Shown: positions 25,658 to 35,296, counted from the stretch's first letter. The stretch is 64,000 nt of DNA from Paucihalobacter sp036825875 (GCF_036825875.1 NZ_DAISXK010000001.1:62001-126000); one strand, 5' to 3'. The notes: generated by a model not told the origin, from the sequence alone. Made by a program: numbers and translations.

Positions 25658-26818
25658 ATGTCTCAAAGAAATATTTGCGTAGTTATTACCGCACGCCCGT
25701 CTTACAGTCGCATTAAAACGGCTTTACAGGCCATTATAGCGCATCCTAAACTCAACTTACAACTGGTGGTGGCAGGTTCTGCTTTGTTGGAGCGTTACGG
25801 AAGTGCAGTGGATTATATTGAAGCTGATGGCTTTACCATAAATGCCAAAGTATTTATGGTGCTAGAAGGAGAAAACGCTACAGCCATGGCAAAAACCACT
25901 GGACTTGGTGTCATGGAACTGGCCAATACTTTCTACAATTTAAAACCTGATGCTGTGGTTACGATTGCCGACCGATTTGAAACTTTAGCAACCTCTATTG
26001 CAGCTTCCTATCAAAACATACCTCTGGTGCATATACAAGGTGGTGAGGTTACAGGTAACATTGATGAAAAAGTAAGGCATGCCAATAGTAAATTAGCAGA
26101 TATTCATTTGGTGGCTTCGGAAGATGCCAGAGAACGATTAATTAAAATGGGTGAAGATGAAGCAATGGTTTTTAACACCGGTTGTCCGTCCATTGATTTG
26201 GCAGCTGCAGTTGTGAAATCATCAACTTTAGATTTTAACCCCATTACCAAATATGGCGGTGTAGGCAAGGCCATTGATTGGAACAAAGGCTATGTAGTAG
26301 TGATGCAACATCCTGTAACTACAGAGTATGCCGAAGCCAAAGCGCAAATAGTAGCCACCCTTAAAGCGGTGGATCAATTACAAATACCGGCCTTTTGGTT
26401 TTGGCCCAATGTAGATGCCGGTGCCGATGGTACTTCCAAAGGCATTAGAACCTACCGTGAATTGCAACAACCCCATCACATTCATTTTTTTAAAAACATG
26501 GTGCCTGAGGACTTTTTAAGTCTGTTGTACAACAGTAAGTGCTTAATTGGCAATAGTAGTGCAGGTATTAGGGAATGTGCTTATTTGGGTATTCCTGTGG
26601 TGAATATAGGCAGCAGACAACACCGCCGTAGTAGAGCCGCTAATGTTTTGGATGTTGCCCATAATGTTACTGCCATTACAGATGGGATTAATACCCAGTT
26701 ACAACGAGGAAGCCGATTGAACTCAGATACCTTGTATGGTGATGGAACGGCAGGAAAAAAGATAGCGACTATTTTGGCTGAGGTGCCTTTGCGCTTTCAT
26801 AAAACCATCAGTTACTAA
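25658..26818 (+). CDS. neuC: UDP-N-acetylglucosamine 2-epimerase, hydrolysing
   Basis: 386 aa. It releases ManNAc from UDP-GlcNAc, the NeuB substrate. VVITARPSYSRIKTALQAI is the N-terminal motif, VVTIADRFETLATSIAAS contains the DR...E pair, HIQGGEVTGNIDEKVRHANS is the substrate loop (the HIxGGE...D/E..xRHA pattern of NeuC rather than the non-hydrolysing WecB), and LIGNSSAGIRECAYLGIPVV with the GNSS motif binds UDP. The stop and the neuA ATG share one base (TAATG). Confidence 0.9.
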   Translation: MSQRNICVVITARPSYSRIKTALQAIIAHPKLNLQLVVAGSALLERYGSAVDYIEADGFTINAKVFMVLEGENATAMAKTTGLGVMELANTFYNLKPDAVVTIADRFETLATSIAASYQNIPLVHIQGGEVTGNIDEKVRHANSKLADIHLVASEDARERLIKMGEDEAMVFNTGCPSIDLAAAVVKSSTLDFNPITKYGGVGKAIDWNKGYVVVMQHPVTTEYAEAKAQIVATLKAVDQLQIPAFWFWPNVDAGADGTSKGIRTYRELQQPHHIHFFKNMVPEDFLSLLYNSKCLIGNSSAGIRECAYLGIPVVNIGSRQHRRSRAANVLDVAHNVTAITDGINTQLQRGSRLNSDTLYGDGTAGKKIATILAEVPLRFHKTISY

Positions 26819-27513
26819 TGAGAATATTAGGTTTGATACCCATGAGGGCGGGAAGTAAAGGCATTCCTGGTAAGAATAAAAAATTGCTTTGCGGCAAACC
26901 ATTAATGCAATACACCATTGAAGCAGCTTTGGCATCACAACTATTAACAGATGTGGTTGTTAGCACTGAAGATGCCGAATTAGCAACTTTAGCGACCAAA
27001 CTAGGAGCTGAAGTACCTTTTATAAGACCAGCCCGATTAGCGGAAGATACGACGCCCAGTATAGATGTGGTGGCACACGCTTTAGAAGCGCTTGATGATT
27101 TATATAGAAACTACAATGCGGTTTGCTTGCTGCAAGTGACCACACCTTTCAGAACCGCCGTACATATAGATGCTGCTATTACTCAATTTAAAAATGGCAC
27201 ACACGAAGCTTTGGTGAGTGTGCAAGAAGTACCCCACGTCTACAATCCGCATTGGGTATTTGAAAAGGACAAAAGCGGTATTTTAAGGATTGCTACTGGT
27301 GAGGCTACTATTATTAGTCGACGTCAAGATTTGCCTAAAGCTTACATCAGAGACGGTGCTATATATATTACTAAAACACCAACCATTTTATATCGGAAAA
27401 CACTTTTGGGATCTAATTTAGGTTGCATTGAGCTGTCTGATTATAACAATGTGAATCTTGATACAGAGCTGGATTGGGCGGTTGCAGAAAATCATATTCA
27501 TAATTTCGATTGA
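26818..27513 (+). CDS. neuA: CMP-nonulosonate (N-acetylneuraminate) cytidylyltransferase
   Basis: 231 aa. It activates the NeuB product with CTP to CMP-sugar. N-terminal LIPMRAGSKGIPGKNKKLLC with the R-x2-SK-x2-xxKN motif, ALASQLLTDVVVSTEDAELA, EDTTPSIDVV and LLQVTTPFRTAVHID match the CMP-Neu5Ac synthetase core; the C-terminal phosphatase domain of longer NeuA proteins is absent. It is translationally coupled to neuC and to the following GT. Confidence 0.9.
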   Translation: MRILGLIPMRAGSKGIPGKNKKLLCGKPLMQYTIEAALASQLLTDVVVSTEDAELATLATKLGAEVPFIRPARLAEDTTPSIDVVAHALEALDDLYRNYNAVCLLQVTTPFRTAVHIDAAITQFKNGTHEALVSVQEVPHVYNPHWVFEKDKSGILRIATGEATIISRRQDLPKAYIRDGAIYITKTPTILYRKTLLGSNLGCIELSDYNNVNLDTELDWAVAENHIHNFD

Positions 27514-28895
27514 TGAAAAAGCACATAGTTGTTGTCATACCTGACGGTGTAAGCGCAAAAAACTACATTTTTAGCCCTTTAATCGAAGAGTTATTGAAAT
27601 CTTTTACCTTAACAATTTATACATCACTTCCAAAACATTCATTTGAAGAACTTTTTTTGTCATGTGACACTGCTTCATTTAATATCGTCGAATTTCAACC
27701 TTTGAAAGAGTCTTTGATAACGCGCATCTTACGCGAATCAACTTCGTATGCAAGAATTAAATTTAATATTAAAATCTCTGGCAATAAATCAATTTATAAA
27801 TTTTGGAAAAAACCTTCAAAAATAAACGCAAGATGTTTATTAATGTTTTTGGCACAATTCATTGGTACAGTTCTGTCATGCAATTACAAGATATTGTTAT
27901 TATTTGAAAGGATGATAGCCTCAACTTGGAACATAAGTGCAATAGATAATTTTAAAAAGCAACTCCTTCAATTAAATCCTACGTCAGTTTTTATTTCACA
28001 TCAGCGTATTCCAAATTTAATGCCTTTGAGTTTAGCTGCAAAAAAATTGAATATCCCTGTGTTTGTCGCCATATTTTCTTGGGATAATATCCCTAAAGCG
28101 AGACTCAATGTCAAATATGACAAAATTTTAGTTTGGTCGGATTATATGTCGCAACAGTTACAATTGTTTTATCCAGAAATATTAAAAAAAAATATTTTAA
28201 TTACTGGAACACCGCAATTTGAACACTATTTTAATGGAAAATTAAAGATAGAACGTCATGATTTTGCTCAAAAATATAAGATAGATGTTAACAAAAAATG
28301 GATTCTTTTCAGTGGGGATGATGTTTTAACTTCCCCAAACGATCCTTTGTATTTAGAAGATTTGGCAGTTTTTGTGGCAAATAATTATAACGATGAAGTA
28401 GAAATTATTCTACGTAAAGCACCGTCAGATTCTACCAACAGGTTTGATAATGTTGTGAATACTTATTCAGAAATTGTTACCAAAATTGAGCCTGACTGGT
28501 GTTTTAATCAAGATTGGTCTCTTTCCTTACCTAACGCCTTTGATTTAACACTTCAATACAATTTAGCGTATCATTGTAAAGCAGTTGTAAATTTAGGTTC
28601 TACAATGGCGCTTGACTTTGCCACATTTGATAAACCTTCATTTTATGTGCATTACAATCATTCTACTTCAAATCACTTTGATACGAAGCAAATTTATAGT
28701 TATGAGCATTTTAAAAGTATGCATGGACTTAATGCTGTTGAATGGGTAACAAAACCAGAAGATTATAAAAGTTTATTTGAAAAATTACTTACAAAACCTA
28801 AAACCTTAGCAAAGGATAAACAAAAATGGTTGGAAAAAATTGCTATGCATCCATTAACTGAAAGTTCAAAACGAATTGCAAAAGCACTCGAATAA
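27513..28895 (+). CDS. GT-B fold glycosyltransferase, candidate nonulosonate transferase
   Basis: 460 aa from the ATG at 27513, which overlaps the neuA stop by one base; a TTG at 27510 would add one residue. The N-terminal half has FVAIFSWDNIPKARLNVKYD. The C-terminal half has ILFSGDDVLTSPND, an acidic region, then VVNLGSTMALDFATFDKPSF (the H/N-xGS-xxxDxxxxxxP loop of CDP-glycerol/polysialyltransferase-like GT-B enzymes). No DxD GT-A motifs. Being coupled directly to neuA makes it the best candidate in the window for transferring CMP-nonulosonate. This is context-based; the motifs do not prove it. Confidence 0.6.
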   Translation: MKKHIVVVIPDGVSAKNYIFSPLIEELLKSFTLTIYTSLPKHSFEELFLSCDTASFNIVEFQPLKESLITRILRESTSYARIKFNIKISGNKSIYKFWKKPSKINARCLLMFLAQFIGTVLSCNYKILLLFERMIASTWNISAIDNFKKQLLQLNPTSVFISHQRIPNLMPLSLAAKKLNIPVFVAIFSWDNIPKARLNVKYDKILVWSDYMSQQLQLFYPEILKKNILITGTPQFEHYFNGKLKIERHDFAQKYKIDVNKKWILFSGDDVLTSPNDPLYLEDLAVFVANNYNDEVEIILRKAPSDSTNRFDNVVNTYSEIVTKIEPDWCFNQDWSLSLPNAFDLTLQYNLAYHCKAVVNLGSTMALDFATFDKPSFYVHYNHSTSNHFDTKQIYSYEHFKSMHGLNAVEWVTKPEDYKSLFEKLLTKPKTLAKDKQKWLEKIAMHPLTESSKRIAKALE

Positions 28896-30028
28896 TGCAT
28901 ATCTGTTATTTATCATCTGAATATCCATTGTGGCAAAATGGTGGTCTTGGTAGTTTTCTGCAAACTATTTCGAGGCAGCTAGTTTTGATGGGGCACCAAG
29001 TAACCATTGTAGGTATAGGTAAAACTGATAGTGAAGTTAAAATAGATGATAAAGGTGTTCAAATTTATAGACTAGCTCATCCTAAGTTTCGCTATTTTAA
29101 ATTTTATCAAAACATAAAATCCATAAACACGAAGTTAAAAATAATTCATAAAAAACATCCAATAGATATTGTCGAATCACCTGAACAAGGTTTGTTTCTA
29201 ATCAAGAAACTAAAGGAAATTAAATACGTGATAAGATTACATGGTGGACACCATTTTTTTGCTGAAGGTGAAAATCGAGGTGTAAACTTTTGGCAGGGCT
29301 TAAAAGAAAAAAGGTCGTTCAAAAAGGCCGATGCCTTTATAGCAGTTTCAAAATATGTTAAAATACAAACATCAAAGTATTTAAGTTTTAATAACAAACC
29401 GATTGAAATAATAAATTATCCCATAGATTTGGACTTGTTTAGACCTATGCCCGAGGTTCAATTAGAACCGTATAATATTACTTTCGTTGGAACAGTCTGC
29501 GAGAAAAAAGGTGTTAGACAACTTATTGAAGCCATGCCCGCGGTTTTAAAAAGCTTTCCGCAGGTTAAATTAAATATATATGGAAGGGATTGGTTTGATG
29601 TTCAGAATAGGTCTTACATTGAGATGCTTAGGTCTAAGTATGCCGAAATAATCGATCAATATGTTACTTTTCATGGTAGTGTACCATTTAAAGACATTCC
29701 CAAATGTTATGCTAAGGCACAGATTTGTGTATTTCCATCTCATGTTGAAACCCAAGGTTTAGTTGCACCAGAGGCTATGGCTATGGGTAAACTTGTTGTT
29801 TTTACAGAATTAGGTCCCGGCAAAGAAACAATTGAGCATATGGAAACGGGGTTGCTGTGCAATCCGTATGATTCTGAAAGCATTGCAATGCAAATAATTT
29901 GGGTATTAAAAAATAAAAAAGAGTCGCTGGTTATAGCTAAAAAGGGAATTAAATTTTCCAAGCAAAAATTTAATTTAGTTCATATTGTAAATAAAAATCT
30001 TGACTTTTACAGTTTATTGTTAACCTGA
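28895..30028 (+). CDS. GT4 glycosyltransferase
   Basis: 377 aa. MHICYLSSEYPLWQNGGLGS is a GT4/GT5-type N-terminus. The donor domain has YNITFVGTVCEKKGVRQLIE, LNIYGRDWFD, FHGSVPFKDIP and the E-x7-E loop FPSHVETQGLVAPEAMAMGK. Retaining transferase, donor unknown. Its ATG shares one base with the previous stop (TAATG). Confidence 0.87.
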   Translation: MHICYLSSEYPLWQNGGLGSFLQTISRQLVLMGHQVTIVGIGKTDSEVKIDDKGVQIYRLAHPKFRYFKFYQNIKSINTKLKIIHKKHPIDIVESPEQGLFLIKKLKEIKYVIRLHGGHHFFAEGENRGVNFWQGLKEKRSFKKADAFIAVSKYVKIQTSKYLSFNNKPIEIINYPIDLDLFRPMPEVQLEPYNITFVGTVCEKKGVRQLIEAMPAVLKSFPQVKLNIYGRDWFDVQNRSYIEMLRSKYAEIIDQYVTFHGSVPFKDIPKCYAKAQICVFPSHVETQGLVAPEAMAMGKLVVFTELGPGKETIEHMETGLLCNPYDSESIAMQIIWVLKNKKESLVIAKKGIKFSKQKFNLVHIVNKNLDFYSLLLT

Positions 30029-30047
30029 TGGTCATCAAATAAAGCTT

Positions 30048-30599
30048 ATGCTAATATATATTAAGTCAGATATAGCTCGATACAAGAAATACGTTAATAA
30101 ATCGTCTTTGTTGTTAGTGTTAACGCAACAAGGTCTGTGGGCATTGATTATATATCGCGTAAATTCAGCGATATTTCAATCAAAAGCACCTAATTACTTA
30201 AAAAAATTACTTTTAGTGTTTGCAGTTATTTCACAAAAATTTGTGGAGGTTATATCTGGCATTTCAATTCCATATGCAGCAAGAATTGGATATGGGTGCT
30301 ACATCGGCCATTTTGGTTCAATAATAATTAATGCGAATGCCGTGATTGGCAATAACTGTAATATTTCGCAAGGTGTTACCATTGGCGTAAGTGGAAGAGG
30401 AGATGAGCGCGGTGTACCCATCATTGGAAATAATGTTTATCTTGGTGCCAATGCTGTGGTTGCGGGAAAAATATCTGTTGGTGACGGTGCAGTTATTGGG
30501 GCTAATTCTTTTGTGAATAAAAATGTTGAGGCAAACACGACTGTTTTGGGTGTACCCGCAAAAAAAATAAGTGATAATAATTCTGAGGCTTATTTATGA
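30048..30599 (+). CDS. Hexapeptide-repeat O-acetyltransferase
   Basis: 183 aa. Short N-terminal helix with YKKYVNKSSLLLVLTQQGLW, then left-handed beta-helix repeats: IPYAARIGYGCYIGHFGSII, QGVTIGVSGRGDERGVP and GANAVVAGKISVGDGAVIGA. The architecture resembles CysE-like/capsule O-acetyltransferases. It sits between GT genes, and its stop overlaps the next ATG (4 bp). It probably acetylates a capsule sugar, perhaps the nonulosonate, rather than serine, since a full cysE is already at 7443. Confidence 0.72.
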   Translation: MLIYIKSDIARYKKYVNKSSLLLVLTQQGLWALIIYRVNSAIFQSKAPNYLKKLLLVFAVISQKFVEVISGISIPYAARIGYGCYIGHFGSIIINANAVIGNNCNISQGVTIGVSGRGDERGVPIIGNNVYLGANAVVAGKISVGDGAVIGANSFVNKNVEANTTVLGVPAKKISDNNSEAYL

Positions 30600-31732
30600 A
30601 TCAAAAAGTAAGTAAATTATTGGTTGTATCCTATGCACCTGTTTTTTTAGTTGACGATAAATTCAAAGCTTATCCGCCTTATGTAAATGAGATGGATTTA
30701 TGGTTTAAAAATGTGAATGAGGTAAAAATTGCTTCACCATTTTGGTATCCTCAAAGGATATTCGTAAAACCTTTTCAGTCTAAAAATATTAGTCGTATTT
30801 ACCTTCCATTTATTGCTTTCAATAATTTTGGTATAATTTTGAAATCGATATTCGTTTTACCACTAATTGCATTTCAACTATTTAAGGGTATGCTGTGGGC
30901 AGAGCATATTCACTTCAGATGCCCAGGTAACATGAGTTTATTTGGTTTACTTGTTCAAATCTTCTTCCCTTTTAAACCAAAATCCACCAAATACGCTGGA
31001 AATTGGGATCCCAGTAGTAACCAGCCTTGGAGTTACCGCTTACAACAGGCCATTTTACGCAACCGCTTTTTAACCAGGAATATGCAGGTGTTAGTTTATG
31101 GTGCATGGCCTAAAGAGCCCACACATATTTTACCCTTTATATCGGCTACCTTTTATGAGGCCGATCAAGTGCCCTTTCAAATTAGAAATTATCAAAACAC
31201 TTTAAAAATGGTCTTTGCCGCCAGTCTGGTACCAGGCAAACGACCTCTGCTTACCATTCAAATCATAGAAGCTCTCAACCAAAAGGGTTATAAATCGTTT
31301 CTTGATTTGTTTGGCGACGGTCCTTTGATGGATGAGCTGCAGGAATATGTTAGTACCCGCGGTTTGCAAGACCAAATTATGTTTCACGGCAATCAGGACA
31401 TTCGACTTATCATGGACTATTATAAACAGGCTCATTTTAACATCTTACCATCAAAAAGTGAGGGCTGGCCAAAAGCAGTGGCCGAGGGCATGTTTTTTGG
31501 CTGTGTACCCATCGCCACCCCCGTATCTTGCGTGGCTTGGATGTTAGGGGAAGGTAGTCGTGGTATTTTGATTGCGCCCGAGTTGGAGTCGGCTGTGAAT
31601 TTGATTATTAAATATTTAGAGCAGGAGGATCTAACCGCTAAGGCGAAAGAAGCTCAAGCTTGGTCGGAGCAATATACCTTTGATAGATTAGAAGCAGATA
31701 TAGAAAAAGTTCTAAAAGGAAATTTTAAATAG
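30596..31732 (+). CDS. GT4 glycosyltransferase
   Basis: 378 aa. The N-terminal half has ILKSIFVLPLIAFQLFKGML as a possible membrane-associated helix and FRCPGNMSLFGLLVQIF. The donor domain has LKMVFAASLVPGKRPLLTIQ, LDLFGDGPLMDELQEYV, IMFHGNQDIRLIMDYYK and the E-x7-E loop LPSKSEGWPKAVAEGMFFGC. Last gene of the neu-GT operon: the following 160 bp hold a structured element and a new promoter. Confidence 0.85.
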   Translation: MNQKVSKLLVVSYAPVFLVDDKFKAYPPYVNEMDLWFKNVNEVKIASPFWYPQRIFVKPFQSKNISRIYLPFIAFNNFGIILKSIFVLPLIAFQLFKGMLWAEHIHFRCPGNMSLFGLLVQIFFPFKPKSTKYAGNWDPSSNQPWSYRLQQAILRNRFLTRNMQVLVYGAWPKEPTHILPFISATFYEADQVPFQIRNYQNTLKMVFAASLVPGKRPLLTIQIIEALNQKGYKSFLDLFGDGPLMDELQEYVSTRGLQDQIMFHGNQDIRLIMDYYKQAHFNILPSKSEGWPKAVAEGMFFGCVPIATPVSCVAWMLGEGSRGILIAPELESAVNLIIKYLEQEDLTAKAKEAQAWSEQYTFDRLEADIEKVLKGNFK

Positions 31733-31747
31733 TTGTAAAAGTGACCC

Positions 31748-31837
31748 GTTGCTTTCTTGAGTTGGTGGTGTTAACCCAGAATAGATCCGTACACTACCAA
31801 CTACTTAGAGGTCGTGGCTACGTCTGGAACAAGCAAC
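31748..31837. repeat. Nested inverted-repeat element in a 160-bp intergenic gap
   Basis: GTTGCTT (31748-31754) pairs with AAGCAAC (31831-31837); GTTGGTGGTG (31761-31770) pairs with CACTACCAAC (31792-31801, one G-T). CCAGA in the hairpin loop (31776-31780) complements TCTGG (31823-31827) outside it, so a pseudoknot is possible. It lies between a GT stop and the next promoter. Not a simple terminator: no T-run follows. Confidence 0.6.
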
Positions 31838-31880
31838 CGATATGAGTTAATAGAGAACAGAATAAATCAAAAAATCCAAT

Positions 31881-31888
31881 TACTTTTG
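31881..31888 (+). promoter_or_regulatory. -7 box for the downstream GT-wzy operon
   Basis: TACTTTTG is an exact TAnnTTTG match, 4 nt before the ATG at 31893. Such a short leader is unusual, so the transcript may be leaderless or nearly so. No clear -33 TTG. Confidence 0.45.
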
Positions 31889-31892
31889 CCTT

Positions 31893-32975
31893 ATGCAGGT
31901 ATTGCAATTAATAGATAGTTTGGAGGCTGGTGGGGCAGAGCGTATGGCCGTAAATCTTGCCAATGCTTTACATGAATCAGGTATTGGGGTAGTGCTGGTG
32001 GCGAGCAGGGTAGGTGGTATTTTAGAGTCACAAGTGGATAAAGCGGTACCTTACTATTGTTTGGATAAAAAAAGCACCTTGGATATTAAGGCGTTTATAC
32101 GTTTGAAGACCATCATTAAAACCCATCAAATCACCATTATTCATGCCCATAGCTCTTCATTCTTTATGGCCTATATTGCGAAATTAAGTTATCCTAAATT
32201 GCACTTGATTTGGCATGACCATTATGGCGACAGTGAACATTTGGAGCAGAGGCCGCATAAGATTTTAAAATTTTGTTCAAGACGATTTAATGCTATTATT
32301 TCAGTGAATCGAAAATTAGCAGATTGGTCAAAAAATGTTTTAAAACATTCGCAAGTGGATATCTTAACTAATTTTGTAATGGCCAATAAAAACAGCCGAC
32401 GAATTACTAAATTATATGGTATTACAGGTAAGCGTGTGGTGTGTTTGGCAAATTTACGTCCGCAAAAAGATCACTTCACCTTGATTAAAGCATTTAATGA
32501 AGTGGTGCAGGTGTATTCAGAATGGTCACTTCATTTGATAGGTAAGGATTTTAACGATGAATACAGTGCATGTGTTTATAAGTTGATCAACGAGCTAAAA
32601 CTGGATGATCAAGTGTTTTGTTACGGTAGTTGTGAGGATACTAGTTATATTTTATCTCAGGCTTCTATTGGCGTTTTAAGTTCCAAATCGGAAGGCTTGC
32701 CCTTGGCTTTATTAGAATATGGTCTCCATCAGCTACCAGTGGTAACAACAAATGTGGGCGATATACCAACTGTTATAAATCATAAAGAAGAAGGTTTAAT
32801 AGTGCCACCTAATAATGAAATGGCACTGCGTGAAGCTTTAATGCAAATTATTATCACACCCGAACAAGCGAAAACCTATGCTCTGGACTTCAGTCATAAG
32901 GTACGGACCCATTATAGTTCAACGGCTTTTGTAAATCAATTGAACAATCTTTATATGCAATTGAAAGATGCTTAA
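31893..32975 (+). CDS. GT4 glycosyltransferase
   Basis: 360 aa. LIDSLEAGGAERMAVNLANA is the GGAER-type N-terminus of many GT4 enzymes. LANLRPQKDHFTLIKAFNEV and LHLIGKDF precede the nucleotide loop VLSSKSEGLPLALLEYGLHQ with the E-x7-E pair. First gene after a promoter; its 3' end overlaps the polymerase gene by 8 bp. Confidence 0.88.
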   Translation: MQVLQLIDSLEAGGAERMAVNLANALHESGIGVVLVASRVGGILESQVDKAVPYYCLDKKSTLDIKAFIRLKTIIKTHQITIIHAHSSSFFMAYIAKLSYPKLHLIWHDHYGDSEHLEQRPHKILKFCSRRFNAIISVNRKLADWSKNVLKHSQVDILTNFVMANKNSRRITKLYGITGKRVVCLANLRPQKDHFTLIKAFNEVVQVYSEWSLHLIGKDFNDEYSACVYKLINELKLDDQVFCYGSCEDTSYILSQASIGVLSSKSEGLPLALLEYGLHQLPVVTTNVGDIPTVINHKEEGLIVPPNNEMALREALMQIIITPEQAKTYALDFSHKVRTHYSSTAFVNQLNNLYMQLKDA

Positions 32976-34329
32976 AACTTTTACCTATACACAATTAATT
33001 GTATCGCATTTATTGCTTGGTTTCTTGATGTATAATTTTGAGCCCCTACGTCGCGTCTATTTTTTTATTTTGGTAGGCTATTGGATACTAAGGATTGTTC
33101 TCGCTTTGCCTTCTAAAAAAACTTACACGGTACTTTTAGCCTGTTCTTATATGATAGGAGCTGAGGTCTTGCTACGTACCACAGGAGCAACCCTATTTTA
33201 CGAGATTTCAAAATATACAGTGATATTGTTTATATTAATGGGCATGTTTTTCAATGGGGTTAAAGGTAGTGCCTGGCCTTACTTTTTGTATTTGATTTTA
33301 TTAGTGCCTTCTGTTTTAGTTGCTAGTGGTAAACTAGGACTCGATTTGAACTTTAGATCTTCAGTTGCATTTGTTTTAAGCGGACCTGTATGTTTAGGTA
33401 TTTCGGCCTTATATTTTCATGACAGAACTTTAAAGCATCAACAGCTACTAGATGCGCTTGCAAGCATGAGTATGCCTGTAGTATCATTAATGGTGTATTT
33501 ATTTTTATACAACCCAAATATTAAAGATGTTTTGACAGGTACAGGTTCAAATAGAGCCTTATCAGGGGGTTTTGGCCCTAATCAAACCGCAACTATTTTG
33601 GGTCTCGGTATTTTTTGCTTTACTGTTCGCTTTTTTCTAAAGTCACCAAGTCTCTTTTTAAAATTGTTAAATGGGGGCTTACTGGCCTTGATAGCTTTCA
33701 GAGGCATAGTAACTTTCAGTCGTGGTGGTATTTTTACTGCCATTTTAATGGTGGGTGCTTTTCTAGTTTTTTTATATGGAAGAAGTTCTTATAAAGTGCA
33801 ACAACGCTTAATTGGCACCTCAATACTGTTTGTTATGCTTGGTTTAGCAACATGGTTCAGTAGTGCCAATCAAACTGATGGTCTAATTGAGAGACGTTAT
33901 GCCAATGAAGATGCAGCAGGCAGAGAAAAGGATGATATTTCAACGGGTAGAGTAGACCTATTTATTGGAGAATTAGATGGTTTTTTTAGTAATCCTTTTT
34001 TTGGAGTAGGTGCTAATGGGATGAAGCAAGAGAGGTTAGACGAATTCGGTAAAATAATTGCCTCACATAACGAAATAAGTAGGCTATTATCTGAACATGG
34101 TATATTTGGTTTAATTGTCTTATTGATTTTAATTTTTGCTCCACTTTCATATAGATCGCACCAAAAAAGTAGTATTTATTTTTATGCTTTCTTTTTTTTC
34201 TGGTTTGCAACTATTAACCATTCAGCAATGCGTTTGGCCGCACCCGGGTTTATTTACGCTTTAGCACTTATACGTATAAAATATGAAAAACCTCCTCTAC
34301 GTAGGCAACTGCCTCAACCACCAGCATAG
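32968..34329 (+). CDS. Wzy/O-antigen-ligase-like membrane polymerase
   Basis: 453 aa, about 11-12 hydrophobic segments spread along the protein. Near the C-terminus a large loop carries RRYANEDAAGREKDDISTGR and DLFIGELDGFFSNPFFGVG, followed by IASHNEISRLLSEHGIFG, the conserved HNxxLxxLxExGxxG motif of the Wzy_C (O-antigen ligase/polymerase) family, then a last membrane pair. It would polymerise or ligate lipid-linked repeats on the periplasmic face. The 3' 47 bp overlap the next GT gene. Confidence 0.82.
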   Translation: MLKTFTYTQLIVSHLLLGFLMYNFEPLRRVYFFILVGYWILRIVLALPSKKTYTVLLACSYMIGAEVLLRTTGATLFYEISKYTVILFILMGMFFNGVKGSAWPYFLYLILLVPSVLVASGKLGLDLNFRSSVAFVLSGPVCLGISALYFHDRTLKHQQLLDALASMSMPVVSLMVYLFLYNPNIKDVLTGTGSNRALSGGFGPNQTATILGLGIFCFTVRFFLKSPSLFLKLLNGGLLALIAFRGIVTFSRGGIFTAILMVGAFLVFLYGRSSYKVQQRLIGTSILFVMLGLATWFSSANQTDGLIERRYANEDAAGREKDDISTGRVDLFIGELDGFFSNPFFGVGANGMKQERLDEFGKIIASHNEISRLLSEHGIFGLIVLLILIFAPLSYRSHQKSSIYFYAFFFFWFATINHSAMRLAAPGFIYALALIRIKYEKPPLRRQLPQPPA

Positions 34330-35296
34330 CAATCCGCCTGCCATGCTACAGTTGGGCGCCCAACTGGAAGCGGAAGGTTATCGGGTGCACTATACCTCGT
34401 CGCAACCCCGCCAAGTACTCCGGATGCTGGATATGCTGTGGACGGTTATTAAATGCCGCCGTCAAACGGATGTGGTGTTGCTGGATACTTATGGAACGCT
34501 TAATTTTTATTATGCCGTGTTAGTGGGTGTGCTTTGCCGTGTGTTGCGATTGCCGTATATCCCTATTTTGCACGGTGGTACTTTGCCCGAGCGCTTGGAG
34601 AAGAGTCCTCGTAAAAGTGCCCTTGTATTTAAACATGCCAAATTACTGGTATCGCCATCGCTGTACTTAATGGAAGCTTTTAAACAATATGGTTATCACA
34701 ACCTACGCTTTATTCCCAACACCATAGCAATTGACAACTATCCCATGGTACCCAAAAGATATGAGTCGATAAGGTTGCTTTGGGTACGCTCCTTTTCTAA
34801 GATTTACAACCCCTGTATGGCGGTGTATCTGCTTAAACAGCTGCAAAACCAAGGGCATAAGGCAACGCTTACGATGGTAGGTCCAGATTCCGATGGGAGT
34901 TTAAAAACAGTGAAAGCCTTAGCTGCTAAACTTAAAGTGAAAATTAACTTTACGGGTAAGCTCTGCAAACCTGAGTGGATTGCCCTGGCTAAAGAGCATA
35001 ACATTTTTATCAATACCACCAATTTTGATAATATGCCCGTGAGTGTGATTGAAGCCATGGCATTAGGCTTACCAGTGGTAAGTACCAAGGTAGGCGGTAT
35101 GCCGTATTTGATTGAGGATGGCGTAGATGGGGTTTTGGTACCATTGAATGATGTATCTGCTATGGCAGAGGCGATACTGCGCTTGCAGTCTAATGCTGAC
35201 TTGGCAAATGCTATAGCCGTTAGAGCAAGAGTGAAGGCTGAAGGGTTTGATTGGAGTGTTGTTAGGAAACAGTGGCTGGAGTTTTTGAGTTTTTGA
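34283..35296 (+). CDS. GT4 glycosyltransferase
   Basis: 337 aa. Start 47 bp inside wzy-like. The N-terminus MKNLLYVGNCLNHQHSNPPA and HGGTLPERLEKSPRKSALVF are GT-B acceptor side. The donor side has IRLLWVRSFSKIYNPCMAVY, ATLTMVGPDSDGSLK, FTGKLCKPEWIALAKEHNIF and the E-x7-E loop NTTNFDNMPVSVIEAMALGL. GC is higher than in neighbouring GT genes such as 15964-19908, so it may have a different origin (impression from the sequence, not computed). Confidence 0.86.
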   Translation: MKNLLYVGNCLNHQHSNPPAMLQLGAQLEAEGYRVHYTSSQPRQVLRMLDMLWTVIKCRRQTDVVLLDTYGTLNFYYAVLVGVLCRVLRLPYIPILHGGTLPERLEKSPRKSALVFKHAKLLVSPSLYLMEAFKQYGYHNLRFIPNTIAIDNYPMVPKRYESIRLLWVRSFSKIYNPCMAVYLLKQLQNQGHKATLTMVGPDSDGSLKTVKALAAKLKVKINFTGKLCKPEWIALAKEHNIFINTTNFDNMPVSVIEAMALGLPVVSTKVGGMPYLIEDGVDGVLVPLNDVSAMAEAILRLQSNADLANAIAVRARVKAEGFDWSVVRKQWLEFLSF

